The notes below the pieces were generated by a model. It had not been told where the DNA came from, made no database searches, and worked only from the letters and a program-made list of their open reading frames with translations. Both the position numbers and the translations under genes were made by a program. From Aspidiotus rigidus (Eukaryota > Arthropoda > Insecta > Hemiptera > Diaspididae), in NCBI GenBank assembly GCA_035079385.1, contig JAVHKY010000030.1:4193001-4257000 (forward strand): 64,000 bases of DNA. The letters run 5' to 3'. Positions within the stretch are counted from its first letter, which is position 1. Each line of letters starts with the position of its first letter. Below are positions 1 to 13,600 of this stretch, in pieces.

Positions 1-765
1 GATGGTTCGGAGGAAAGTTACGAGGGGCCTCCTGGATTCCACCACCTCCCTCCCCCGAGACACGATCCGTGATCGCCGTTTGCGTTGGATCAGTCTCCCT
101 TTCTTGGGGAAGTTCTCCCAGCAATTGGGTCGGGCCCTTCGCCCGTTTGGCTTCAGACCCGCGTTTTACAACCCTACCACAGTCAAGAGGTTGTTTGTGA
201 GACTGAAGGACCCCATACCTGTTGATGAGAGGAGTGGTGTGTATAAGTTGGAGTGTGAGGATTGTGGAGGCTTTTATATTGGTGAGACCAGCCGCCAAAT
301 GAAAGTTCGAGTAGCTGAGCACCTGAAGTCTTGGAAGAAGGGACACTTGGGGGAGTCAGCTTTCGCCGATCACTTAATAAACAGTGGCCACAGCTTCCGT
401 GAGGGATCCGAAAAGCTCCTCCATAAGGAGAATTCCTACCGTAAGCGTATCGCCCTCGAGAATATAGAGATAATTCGTCATCTCAACACTGACGGTATCA
501 CTGTTCTTAATTCGTATATTCCGGAAGATGGCCTGATCGAACTTGTTTATGACTCACACCGTGATTTCTCGTTTGGACGATCTTAATACCTCGTTCTTCT
601 CTTTTGTTCGTCAGTTGCTTTCATTTCAGGCTCGAAGATGGTTGTTTAACCGAAAGCGCTCGTCGTATTTTCATTTTTTCTGCGGTTTGCATTTTTTTAC
701 TCCACGTCGGAGTATTCCTCTTTATTGTTTAGTATGGATAGCCGTAACTTAAAGGAACGGATTCG
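1..765 (+). mobile_element. Penelope-like element, 3' end with GIY-YIG endonuclease, cut by window edge
   Basis: An open frame from base 2 to 586 (194 aa) encodes the C-terminal part of a Penelope-like retroelement protein. The GIY-YIG nuclease is visible at about residues 80-130: GVYKLECEDCGGFYIGE, then the R of TSRQ and an H in AEHLKSW. The same protein end occurs at 50218-50799, so the full element would carry the reverse transcriptase to the left of the window. The 3' non-coding tail matches the other copies down to the shared end ..GGAACGGATTCGT at about 765. In PLEs, RT and GIY-YIG act together in target-primed insertion. The copy lies in what must be an upstream intron of the Skeletor-like gene. 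The frame is open, so this is a fairly young insertion. Confidence 0.9.
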
Positions 766-1271
766 TGTAATGGAGGTTGAGTTTTTCAAACGAAAAGTGT
801 GAGATTTCACCATTGATGGAGAAGGCGTAGCCAGTTTTAGGGGCCGATTTCGAACCATCTGTAAAGCACAGGTTGCTGGCGAGGTCGAGGCGAATGAGAG
901 GTGATGAGGATGTCCATGGAGGGGTGGATGAGAAGATGGGGAGAAGGGGCTGAAATTCGAGATGGTGGTCAAGATGAGATTCTAATGAGAGGAGAGAGGG
1001 CTGTAGACGTGAAAAAATTGGCTGTAATCGATAATGAGTGGAATCCTATAGAGGGGGAGTGCATAGGCTGAGCATGGGGCTAGACCGTAAGGCACAGACA
1101 TAACTTGCTTTTACGAAATAGAGTTCACGTTACATATCGAAGAAAACGATTATATTTGCAACGACTTGCCACGCTATTAAATGAATGGCTTCACTTTTAC
1201 TGTATCGGGCTCGAAATTCGTGAACGTTTTGCCGTACAAAATGAGAATAAAAAGGTTGAATTATTTTTCAG

Positions 1272-1612
1272 GCCCGCGATGACCGGTAGCGACGTTGTGG
1301 TGGTGTATTATGACGAGAGAAACGGAAGATTTCACGCCGATGATTACTACATATCGTCGACGAGTCCGTGCGATGGCTATACCGGCGTATGTAAAGACGA
1401 AATTATCAACGGACGAAATGACGTGAAACTAATACACGGTGAACGACGACACGGAATCACGACGGTAATTTACGAGCGGCCAATGCAAACGAATGAACTG
1501 ATCAACGATAAGCCGATAGAATTAAACACAAAAACAAATGTTATTGCGGCTCTCGGCCAGCTCGGTGCGCGCAATGAGCCAACTACGCACGCAACGACTG
1601 ATAAAAGCACAG
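1272..1612 (+). CDS. Skeletor/Knickkopf-like gene, DOMON exon
   Basis: The acceptor is TTATTTTTCAG at 1261-1271 and the donor is CACAG|GTAAGC at 1613. The exon encodes the second half of a DOMON domain, with TGSDVVVVYYDERNGRFHADDYYIS, CDGYTGVCKDE, GRNDVKLIHGERRHGITTVIY and AALGQLGARNEPTTHA as recognisable blocks. The frame stays open upstream of the acceptor to 1105, but that part does not look like DOMON, so I start the exon at 1272. The preceding exon, with the N-terminal half of the domain, is outside the window. Confidence 0.85.
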
Positions 1613-4600
1613 GTAAGCTTTTTTTTTCATTTATTAAAAGCGGACTTTTCACGATTTCTCGGGCTTTCTTGTAAATGACCTCTTAGTTCGTCGCATCAGT
1701 CGCGGGTTGTAGATTTTGGTGTGATTACACGACTCTAATATAGTGTCCAGGTCGAAGGTGAATGAGGATTACAATCGCGAGAAAGCGATAAAGACGATAC
1801 GAAACATCTAATTTGAAAACGATAATCGTATTGTATATGAGTGTAGATTTCATCTGAACTCAGTATGCGCTATTCGATGACCAGAGGCGTCCAGGTCACT
1901 GTAGAAAGCGTATGTATTGTACGAGAGCATAATAAATGCGTATTTATGTACTTACCTATAAGTCCAACACTCGCGCGATTATGACGTAATGTAAGCACTG
2001 AAAATTTTTTTGTTCTCTCCAAGTTGCGGCGTATCGATTTTTGAAGGACCGAAAATAATGCAAAACCTAACGTCATCGGAATACTTAACATAATTTTCTT
2101 ATTCAAATGTTGACGATAGGAATGTAAAATGAGAGAAATTGTTCGAAAGTTTTTACCAACATTACGTATAATATGGATCACGTAAGAGAACTGCTCGGAA
2201 TTCTCGCAGACTTATATCACGTACATTTAAAAAACATTATGTAGGTACCGTATAAGTATAATGAGCAAATTACCCGGCTAGTTATTGAAAAATTTCCGAA
2301 AGTTTGAAGATGCGGAGAAGCGGGCAAGCGTAGTCGGTAAGCCCCGGAAACGCTTGCTACTCCTAGTAAAAACTTTGTTTTCTTAATTAGTGTTGTAAAG
2401 ATTTTCAGATGGTAAAAGAAAATTTTAATGTTGACGGCACAGTTATCGTTCCTTACGTCTGTACCAGGAAATGAACTGACACTGTGAAATCGAGTGCTTT
2501 TATCTGAAAGATTCAGGCCGTGTTATTCCAAAGTATGTGACCCGCGTCGCAGATCTTGAGCAAGGCTCAACCTACAAATTTAGCGTTGTTAAATACGAAA
2601 TGAGAAATAAACTCAGTTGAAACAAAACTTTGTGTGTTCTCCTTTCGCGGGGTCTCTTTCATGAACACCGATGATTGAGGCGAAAAGGGAATCTGTTTTA
2701 TTTTTCGATTTCAATAATCTATTCGGATCGATTATTTGTTCAGAATTTCTCGCCAAGGTCTTCCTCCACTATCCCCGTCTCTTTTTGTAGAGCTCAAAGA
2801 TCATTACTGTTAATTCCCCAAACGCGCTCCCTCAAACTGCAATTCCTTAAATATACGATCTCGAATATCAAAATATTCGGTCGAATATAATGCTTGATTT
2901 TTCAAAGCCCAAAAAGAGGTCAACTTCCCAATTCACTCTCTGCCTGAAATCCCCCCACCGCCAGAACTGCAAACCTCAATGTACGCATATAGCTGAAAAG
3001 TTGGAATTTATTCGAGTCCCCTGATTCATGCGGCTTCCCCTTTCAACCTCATCTGTATGTATATCTTGAAAATTGAAATTCTTCTAAGTCCGCAAAATAT
3101 GATCAAAATTGTGTGTTACAAATTACATGTAGAAATATTTATGAAATCCAGATAGGAGGCATTAAAACATGTAACGAAGAAAGTTTTTTTCACAAAATAG
3201 AAGGTCAAAAAGTTAGAATAAAAATGAAAAATCGAAATTAAATGGAATACAATTTTAAAGTGGATAAATTCTTTATACATTGCATCATCAGCATTGAATC
3301 CATTAGAAATCGGTTGATAAGTTTAGATAAATCCGCAAGAAAGAACTGGTTGGAGTATGACGTATATCATCGAGGGTCGTAGAGTAGAAATCGGAATAAT
3401 GATATCGTTAAAAGCGATAGGAAATTGCTTTTAACGATTCACCGTTTACAACGATCAAATTAGCGAGTCCCGGGTGTTACGAATATAATTCTTATCGCTT
3501 TAAACGATATATTGGATTTAACGATTGAAATTTCGATCCCCGTGGATATCGTTATATCCGATTTCTACTCATCATTTTCAATGGCTCGAAGTATTTTGTA
3601 TTGTTTGAGACTATTTAGATTTTGATTCTTAGGTTGCTGATGTACGAGTTTAGATTTGATGTGATCAAAGTGGGGGTTGTTAGGTGAGCATTGTGGAGCC
3701 ATTGCAGACAAAGTGAACGGGAAGGGGCATTTTTCCATGCCATGAATTATTAAAGTCTCTTCTGTGTTCTGTGAGGCGAGATTTAAGTAAACAACCAGTT
3801 TGTCCATAGTATTCAGTGTTGAAGTCCTTACAAGTGAAGCAAAAAGTCCCTGAGTGGTCTTCAGCGTGGATCTTGAGGGAAAGAGGAAGGTCCCAGAAAC
3901 GGAAGATGGATCCATTTTGGTCTACGGCAGGAGAGGGATATGGGGGCCGTGCTGAGGCCAACGATAGAATTCCTTTTAGTGAGCAGCGACACCATAGTTT
4001 CTGAACGTTGATTTGAAGGCGGTTGAGGAGTCAATAATTTCATGTTGATTGCCTCTGGAGAGGTAGTTGTTCCAGTCGGCTGAAAACTGATTGCAAAAGA
4101 GCCCTTTTTGTGTTTGCGAGGGTGGAAAGACGTATTGTAGATGGTAGATGGAGAGGCCAGTATGGGTCGGTTTTGGGTAGGTTTCGAACGCAGGTACTAA
4201 AGTATTACTGTGTTTGGTCAGTTGTTAATTTTCTGTGACCAACATCCACAGTGAAGGTTATATTCGAATCTTTGACTATACAGGGTGAGGCCAAAAGATG
4301 TTACCAGTTAAATGGGAGTTTGCGTTAAATCTGTCGTAGCGCAAAAACGCGAAACGTTAGATGTATACTTCAAATCTACGAAATTCGCATCTCAATTTTA
4401 TCTTTAATTTGCGCCAAATACGAAGTTTCTACGTCTTCTCTGAGCCGAGTTATGGACCAAAATGTGCCGAAATTTTGCTGCAGGGGTTCCCAAAGTGTTT
4501 AATTATCAAAAGAAAACATGATTCTGTTTTAAAAAATTGCTCGATTTTTGAAATTCTGTACAATACTGAAGTAAAACTTCGCGCTGAGTCTGAAAAAACA

Positions 4601-7600
4601 ACCCAAATCACCCCACGAAGCTTCAAAATGGATGTACGGCCCCAAAGAGGGTCAAAATTCCCCCAAATAAAAAAATTGCCTAGAATTCTGAAATAAAATT
4701 TCATTCTGAGTCCGAAAAAATCAACCAAATCACCGGATGACGATCTTCCCTGAAAATTCACTCTTTCGACTGACACAATAAGAATGATCACACTCTTGCC
4801 CGCTTTCATCGATAGAGGCACTCCGGCTAATTTTTCATTGCGAGTTCACAACGGAAGACAAGCTTCTTGGTTCCATGCTTTCCCTCATCGTCTGAAACAA
4901 CAAGTCTTCCACCAGCTTCAATCATACTCAGGGCCTTAGTCGAACTAAGCTCAATTTCGCAAGAGAATCGAATAAAATATGAAAATTTGAACGATCTTTC
5001 AACTTGTGAATATGTGGAATCTCTTGGGACCCTTTCTGTGAATTTGGAGCTTTGCTAGATAATTTTCGGGTTATTTTTCCGGACTCAGTGTGAAATTTCA
5101 CTAGTAAATTGTACAAAACTTTGGAGCAATTTTTTTGTTTGGGGAAATTTTGACCCTCTTTGGGGCCGTACATCCATTTTCAGGCTTCGTAAGGTGATTT
5201 GGGTCATTTTTTCGGACTCAACACGAAATGTTACTTCAGAATTCTACTAAATTTTTGAAGATCACGCAATTTTTTTATTTGGGGGAATTTTGACCCTCTT
5301 TGGGCCCGTATATCCATTTTGAAGCGTCGTAGGGTGATTTGGGTAATTTTTCCGAACTCAGCCCAAAATTTTACTGAAGAATTGAATAAAATTAGCGATT
5401 ATCCAACTTTGGGACATTTTGACCCTTTTCGGCCTCATTAACCCATTTTTGTGCATCGCAGTATTCTGTGACTATTTTTTTTCGTTTTCCCCGTAAAATT
5501 TCACTTCAGGAACAGTAATTTATTGATCGGAATGTTCGAAATTCAGCTCAATACTGTAAATATACTGTAAATTAATTAATTTTCAAGCCCTATTTTGGGA
5601 ACTCTGGCAAATCGTTGAATTTTCGGCACATTTTGGTCCATAACTCGGCTCAGAGAAGACATAAAAACTTCGTATTTGGCGCAAATTGAAGATAAAATTG
5701 AGATGCGAATTTTGTAGGTTTGAAGTATCCATCTAACATTTCGCGTTTTTGCGCTACGACAGATTTAACGCAAACTCCCATTTAACTGGTAACATTTTTT
5801 GGCCTCACCCTGTATACCTCTTATGGACTGAGCGAAGACGACGTTTACCTGTGGAAAGATATGATATAGAATCCAACAGTATTACTACTAGGCCCAGCAG
5901 TATAGTGGAGATTGTTAAGTTAGTCGAATATTAATTTGCTCAACATGTTTGGTAGACGAGAAGAAACAAATTTCGGAATTGAAAAATTGTCTTTAAAAGC
6001 CATTAGAATCAGAAAATGGTTTCACCATGCAAGTTAGTCTCAAAACAGTCTCACTGAAAAGGGGCACTCACAAAAATGTATTTTTTCCAAAATAGAGAGA
6101 AAAAAGCTTCCAAATTTTGCTGATGGTCGACGACTTCATCATTTAATTTTATCGTTGATATTTTTTGTATCCAATAATGATAAGAATTCACCCGTGAATG
6201 GAAGAATTTTCAAGTCAATCCTCATCATTCTAATCTTTCATCTTTGATTCTAATTTGACCCTGTTGACTATCGTTTCTGCGTCCACGGTTGTCTTCGTTT
6301 TCAGGAGGTTCGATCTTTATACGTTTTTCCAAACTTTTATTCCTCTTCATACTTCGTGAATTTTTCAATAAACTATCCAAGCCCAGGGAAAACGGGGCTC
6401 TTTTAGCCGTCCGTAAGATTGGCGAGCCTTCGTCCTCTAAGACGCTGATATTTTTACTGATATTTTCTATGAACCATTTTCCATTTTCGTCAGAGTCATC
6501 GAGAACATAAACGAAAGCATAGTGAGACGTATAAGCTCGGCTTACGTAGTAAGTGGTTGAAACATTATCGGCGACTGGCTGTGCTAAACAAGGCATCATC
6601 CATTCTTCGTATTCGCCGTTTATTGTCTCCGCCTTTGTTGTGTCCATTCTGAACGAAACTCTAATTTTATCGCATTTGTTTTCGAAGCGTCGATGATCCG
6701 GCCAGTACTTGATTTTGCCGTCGAAGTAAGACGAACTCAATACGGAAGCGCATATTCGAAGTTTATTTGATTCGCTTAGTTTGCATAAAGGGTCGTCTGA
6801 AGACTGCTTCGCTAGGAAAAAAAAAAAAAAAACGTATATAAAAGCCATAATCAGAAAATATTTCAAAATCAGAGTACCAGAACTTCACCTACGTTATGAA
6901 ATTTTCGCATTTCCAAATATAGATCTTCGACAGCGTACTCAGGACTTGAGATAGCTATAGCAGGTTCTTCAGCGATTGCTACAAGTCGACAAAGATTGTG
7001 CATAGTTAGACACATAAAACGAGCGTACATTCTTGCTTCAGTTGGAGAGTTGTTTAAAACTTTATTCATGTCGTATGTATCGGAAACGAAGTACAATTTA
7101 AGCTTTTTCGATTCGTCTCGTTTTCTCGTAACACACGGAAATACGTATTCCCATAGTCTCTCGTGAAAATCCAAACTAAAAAATACTTTTTCAATAGGAT
7201 ATATGTAGACCATGCGAGAATCCCGACTTTTCCGGTACGAGTCTATCAATTTTTGCAGGTATATATTCCAAAAACCGTACTTTTTCTGCTTTTGTAGATC
7301 AGCTTTTAGCTCATCGTATATGGTGTCGTGATCGACTGGATCTTCTTCCATGATGTCAAAATAACCACTTCCGATTATGCTCCTGCAGATTTGTCGTTTA
7401 TTGACAACACTGGTCATCAGATCCGGTGAAGTAGCCCTATGTGGATCTTAAATGGAGAACGAAAGTATTTTTTATTAATAGGGAACCTAATTTATCGGGA
7501 GGGGGTCGCTTTGCCGTCCGGCTTGAAAATTTTCAAAGTCCCCCTCCTATCATATATGTGTAAGAATCGAACTTCGTCTTTCTCGGCAACAGGTCTCTAT

Positions 7601-10600
7601 TGATCCGAAGACCTTCGTCTTTCCTGCTACCGAGTCTCTATTGAACGATATCTCAATTACACGTACAAAACGTGAATTAACTGACACTCGCTATCTCTAT
7701 TCTAATCTCTTATAACAACTACGACTACCTATTCTGTCTGCGAGTGCCAGCGTGCAAGAATATGCAGCAGCATATTCTTACATATGTATAGCTCGGTGGT
7801 CGGTGTATGGAGCCTGAAAAATAGTCCCTTCACATAACTAGATATGCAATGCTTCATACACAAATTAACTTGGCCCCTTCAACGAGCCAGTTATGCAACG
7901 CTTCAAACACCGTAAGACTCAGAACGCCCTTCTATGGTATTTTAAGTACCCCTCCTGTCATACATAGCTCGGAGGTCGGAATTTTTCCAAGTCCGCCTCC
8001 TGTTATATAATGTCCGGGCCTGTGACGTCGTAGATCTGGTACGTCAACATTTTTTAGATTCCACGTGCTCCATAAAACAGGTTCCTTGTCACCCCTCGTT
8101 TGACTCCGTTGAAGAACCTATGAGTTTTTCACATTTAAATGTTTTCTTCCCTCTTCTTTTTCATCTTGGATGCCTTGCTTAATAGCCTATTTGTGCAGCT
8201 TGAGGCTCATTAAAATCGGCGAAGCTAATTACGATAAATGTTCATGAGAGTTGTGGCTCCTCTCTCTAGGCGACCTGTTGGAATATCCGCTACTCGTGGT
8301 CCTTCCGGGAAATTGTGTGAGGGCTCTGACCTGAAAAAAAGACTTTATGAATATATTCGTGGAGGAGGAAACGCGGAAATATCGACTATTGAGCTAGATA
8401 CATATATGATGGAGGAGAATGTTCGAATTTTTTCCGACCATCCAGCTAGAAGCAAGCCCGATAGACCATATCGATTCAAAATTGACGGTGATTTGACTTT
8501 AAATCAACCACAACCCACTCGCTAATTTGATAAAATGTTGATCTAAATTGACGTCGTTTTCGAGTTGCTTTAGCTCCGCCTATGGTGTCGATCGAAAATT
8601 GATTTCTACCATAGACTCATTGTCGACGTCAAAATTCAGTCGATTCCCGGTACTACAAATTAATGTTGCACTGAAAATTGACTTGGTTTCCGGTGGATTA
8701 GGCCTAGACTTGTTTTAGACGTTGAATTGGCGTCGACATACAATGCAAAATCTGGTAAGGTTTCAGAATCAAGGTCAAAAATGTGTCGACTTCCCGTATT
8801 AGATTTCAATACCGACTAAAAAACGACGTCATAAAGTCATACGAATTCTAGAAATAGGTATTAAAAGCCCTGAAAAGTACTGAAATTTTTGAAAAAATCA
8901 CTCAAGGTGGTACTTTCAGAAATCAATGTTATAAAAAATTTAATCGAAATTTTCATTATCAAAGTAGGCAAACTAAAAAATCAAGCAAAAGGTCCTAAAA
9001 TGTGCTTCATTTTTAATAAGGAACCTGTTTTATGAGAGAGGGTGATAATTTGAAGAGAAATGACGGGCGCCGGCCGCCGTCTGGTAACCGGTAAAGTGTG
9101 AGACTTGGAAAATTTTGACATCTGAGCTATGATAGGAGGGGAGGAGAGGAACCTAGAAAACTCGCGGGTTCTTTGACGGAGTTGAACGAGGGGTGGCAGG
9201 GAATCTGTTTCATGGGGCACGTAAGATATACCAGATCTATGATGTCTTCAAATTGTGACGTCACAGATCATAAGAGGGGGGACTTGGATTACCTATAGAA
9301 GGATGTTCTGAGTACTATCGTGTTTGGAGCTTTGCATATATGTCTCATTGAAGGGGTTAAAGTCGAATGGTGTATGAAGCATAGCATATCTAGTTATTCA
9401 AAAAGGCTATCATTCAGACTATATACACCGACCACCGAGCTATGTATCATAGGAGAGGATCTTGGAAAAGTTTTGAGCTCCGAGCTTTTCCGTTCGGGTC
9501 CGTCCGGCTTGACGGCGGACGTTTAATACCTAAAACCCTCGATAAAACAGATCCCCTGTTGAAAACCACGACTTTCTTATCGATGTTAAACGAGGAACGC
9601 AGGGAAGCTGTTATATGGGTTGAATTATATGACCCACATTAGGATACCCTCTTCGAGTAACTAGCTAGGGTACGCAATATTTTGTACACTAATTAACTTA
9701 ACCCCGTCAATGAGCCACGTATGCAATGCTTCAAACACCGTAAGTCCCGCTTCCATCATATACTGGTCGAAGTCGACGTTTTTCCGAGTCCCCTCCTATC
9801 ATAATTATATAACTCGAGATTCGAAATTTTTCCAAGTTTTTTGCCGGGAATTAAGCGACAAATGACGCTATTTACTTAGAAAAAAAAACCGTAGAACAGG
9901 TTCCCTATTAAAATTGTAACCTTTGATATATATGGGGGACTTGGAAAAGTTTATACCTCCGAGCCATCGCGGTGAGGAACACCTCATTGAATAAATTGAA
10001 CAAAAATTGATACTGCTCATGAATGAATCTCATAAAACAGGTTCTCTGTTTGCTGCAATTAAGAAGATTGATGAAGGCAACCCCGAGCAGCTCACCAAAA
10101 GGGCTTCGAGTTTTAACAGGGAACCTGTTTTATCGGAGGGTAAACTGAAGGAAAATGACGGGCGCCGGGCGCCGTCCGGCAAGAAAAAGGGACTTAGAAA
10201 AATTTTGATGAAGTGATAGGAGGGGGACTTATCCTCTCTGCTTCATGCAGTATATTATACTAGGTTTATACTACGTATTATACTAGGCGTATACTAGGTC
10301 CAAGCCTCCTTTATACTAGGTCTAGGCATCCTTCATACCATAAGCTTACAAGATCTTTATCAATAGCTTATACTAGCAGTTTGTCCTAGCTCTGTACTAG
10401 GTCTTAGGCTTCCTTTATACTATAGGTCTAGGAGGTCTGTATTAGTGGTTTTACTAGCTCTGTGACGTCATCAGATAGTGATGGCACGATGATCGTGACG
10501 TCACAGATCTCCATCGTGACGTCACCAGATCGTAACGTCATTAGATCGTGTGACGTCATCAGATCTCCGAACTGATAACAGGATAGGCCTACTAGGCTGT

Positions 10601-13600
10601 AAAAATAAATAGCAGGAAACCTGTTTCATGGGGGCAAGCTGTAACATTTAGTAAATTATGATTGGAGAATTTTAAGCTAAAAGTTCACTCTACTTGAGAC
10701 GACAAAAAGCAAAAAATGACACTCACATGATTACTCCCATAAAACAGGTTCCCTGTTTGCCTCAATTAACAGAGTTAATGAAGGCAATTCCGAGCAGCTA
10801 ACTGTGTGGGCTGCGAGTTTTTTTATTTTTCTATTTTAACGGGGAACCTGTTAAAATATCCGCCGTCCGGCCGGCAGCTTCAAGGTCGTTTAGGGGCCGA
10901 CCTTCTATCATGTGTATAGCTTGGAGGTCGAATTTTTTTCAAGTCATCTCCTATCACATGTAGCTTAAAGTCCGGATTTGTGACGTCACAATTTGATGAC
11001 GTCATAGATCCCCATAAAATAGGTTCTCTGCTACCCCTCGTTCAACTCCATTAGAGAATTTGCGACTTTTTGTACACACCCTGAGTCAATATCAGGTTGA
11101 TAAATTTGGGCGAAGTTGACTTAAAACCGACTTGCCAAATCAATGCTGACTCAAGGTCAATTTGAGTTTGACGAGGGTACATTACCGGAGGACTATAAAT
11201 TGATTTCAAATCGACGCACCACAGCAATCAATTTCAGGTTCATAGAAAGATCTGAAGTGATTAATTTCTAATGGACTCCTCTAGATTGACGTACTTCAAT
11301 TTGAGATCAATTTGAATTTTATGAGCGTATGTTACCAGAGAATTAAAAAACGACCAGAAATTGACGCATTATGGAAGTCATTTTGGGGTTGATTAAAAAT
11401 TTGGGAAGTCAATTTGAAATTGACTCTAAGCTAACGTCAATTTGAAGTTGAACTACATACATTACCAGAAAACTACAAATAGACTTGAAATTGACGCAAT
11501 TGAGCAGTCAATTCTAGATCATTAGAAGAATTTGAAGACTTCAACTCGAAATTTACTCTAGATCAGCGACAATTTGAAGTCATTTTGAAGTTCACCAGCA
11601 TACATTACCAGAGATCCTATAAATTGATGTTAAATTGACGCATTAAAAGAATAGTCAATTTCAGGTTGACAAAAAATGTTGGGAAATTGATTTAAGACCA
11701 GCTTGCCAAACCAACGTTGACTTGAGATTGACCTAGAAAACATTTTCAGAGGACTATAAATTGATTTGAAATTGATGCAACACAACAATCAATTTCAGAT
11801 CAATAGAAAAATTTGGTGAGGTCAACTTGCGATTGACATCAAATTTACGTCAATTTGAGGTTATTCTGAACTCGACTCGCGTTCATTACTAGAGGATTAA
11901 AATTGATTTGAAATTGATGTAACAAAGTAATTCATTTCAGGTAGAATCAAAAAATTTCGATATGTTTACTAAAGATTGACTTCGATGATCAGATCGATGT
12001 TAATTTTTAAGGTCAGTTTGAAGTTGACCAGCGTACATTACGAGAGAACTAAGTGCACAAATTGACCTGAAATTGACCCAGCAAAGAAGTTGATTTTTGG
12101 TCGGTAGATGGGAAAATTTGAAGAATTCAATTCAAAATTGACCCCAGATTGACATTGATTTGATGTTAATCAGCGTAACCTAATAAAGTAATGCAGTCAA
12201 TTCCAAGTTGATAGAAAAATTTGGGAAATTGACTAAAAGCTGACACCATTTTGACATCAATTTGAGGTTAATTTGAAATTGACCAGAACTATGTATTGAC
12301 TTGAAATCAACGCAACAGAGTATTCAATTTTACATTGATAAGAAAATAAAGGAGCTCTTCCTTGACAAAGATGAACAAGGAATGCAGTAGGAAACCTGCT
12401 CTGGTTTTGATATTGATAATTGAACTAAAAATTAGAGTCCCAGTCTAAATTTTTAGTTCTATCATGTACAACTTGGATGTTGAAAGACAAAATTTCTTTC
12501 AGTACAACTCCTTAATTAGGGTAAGTTAGTCTTTGCCGGACAGTATAGCAAGGCGCCAAAATTTTCCAAAAGACCCCCTTAGGAAAGGTTCCCTGTTGAA
12601 ATTAAAGAAGTCCACTTAAAATTTATTGTAGGTCAATGTCATTTTTAGTTGATATGGACTCAATTTTCAATTAACACCTCTAAGGGCGTCAATTTTAAGT
12701 TTATTTGTAGATCTCTTGTAACATACGCTAATAAACTTTGAGTTGACCTCAAACTGAAATCAATCTTGAGTCTTTTTGAAGTTGATTTCTCCAAATTTTA
12801 TCAACCTGAAATCGATTGCTCTGTAACGTTGATTTCAAATCAATATGTAATCCTCTAGGAATGTTCACTGGTCAGCCTAAGAATGACCTCAAATTGGTGT
12901 TAATCTGGAGTTTATCAGAAATTGATCTCTGCAAATTTTTTCTGTTGGCCTGAAATTGGTTGCTGTGTTGCGTCAATTTTAAATTAATCTATAGTCAGTC
13001 AGCGTTGATTTGGCAAGTCGGTTTTGAGTCAACGTCCTCACATTTTTCCATCAACCCGAAATTGACGCGTCGATTTCACATCAATTTGTAGTTCTCTGGT
13101 GATGCACGCTAGTCACCTTTGAATTTACTTCAAATTGATGTCGACCTGGAGTACATTTTGAGTTGAAGTCTCCTAATCTTTCTATTGATCTAGAATTGAC
13201 TGCTCTATGACGTCAATTTCAATAAGTTGATTTGTAGTTCTCTGATTTGTTCAGCAATTTTGTTCTTACCCCGCTATTTAGCAACACATCGATGACACAG
13301 AATCATATGTTTACACGGCAAATATATGCGTCGCTAAAGCAACGGACGCAGGCGTTCTGGCGCTTGACACCTTATGTACTCGCGACTCGTATTTTTATCT
13401 ACGAGTCTTGGAGCAACGCTACCTTCACAAAACGGTCCTGAGAACGGCGTGCGTTGCAGGGAAAGAAACTAAAGTATTAAGGCTAAAGAGGAGACGTATC
13501 CTCCAATTTTTCTTATATAGCTTTATGAAATAATGAATTATTGGACTCGCGTACTCACCTCGTATTCTCGCCATTTTATATAGATCTGCCAATTCATTGA

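Larger units (their letters stand above)
7440..10620. repeat. Composite repeat landscape with AACAGGGAACCTGTTTTAT-type termini
   Basis: Apart from the MITEs listed separately, this stretch consists of fragments of one repeat family. The markers are a terminal palindrome (AACAGGGAACCTGTTTTAT or its complement, at about 8077, 9019, 9546, 9900, 10032, 10133 and 10606), CAAGTCCCCCTCCTATCATA, GGGCGCCGG(C)CGCCGTC, and a block with GCAATGCTTCATACAC and CTTCAAACACCGTAAGAC. The same assortment recurs at 40.24-41.73 kb. A 60-bp end containing TTCTTTGACGGAGTTGAACGA appears at 9150-9218, and inverted at about 8076-8140 and 11010-11070. I see no convincing gene on the + strand here. Confidence 0.7.

Noticed and set aside
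8238..8525. 95-aa plus-strand open frame in the large Skeletor-like intron
   Set aside because: No domain recognised, no fitting splice sites for the host gene (the DOMON and NTFIDF exons already join in phase), and it lies among repeats.
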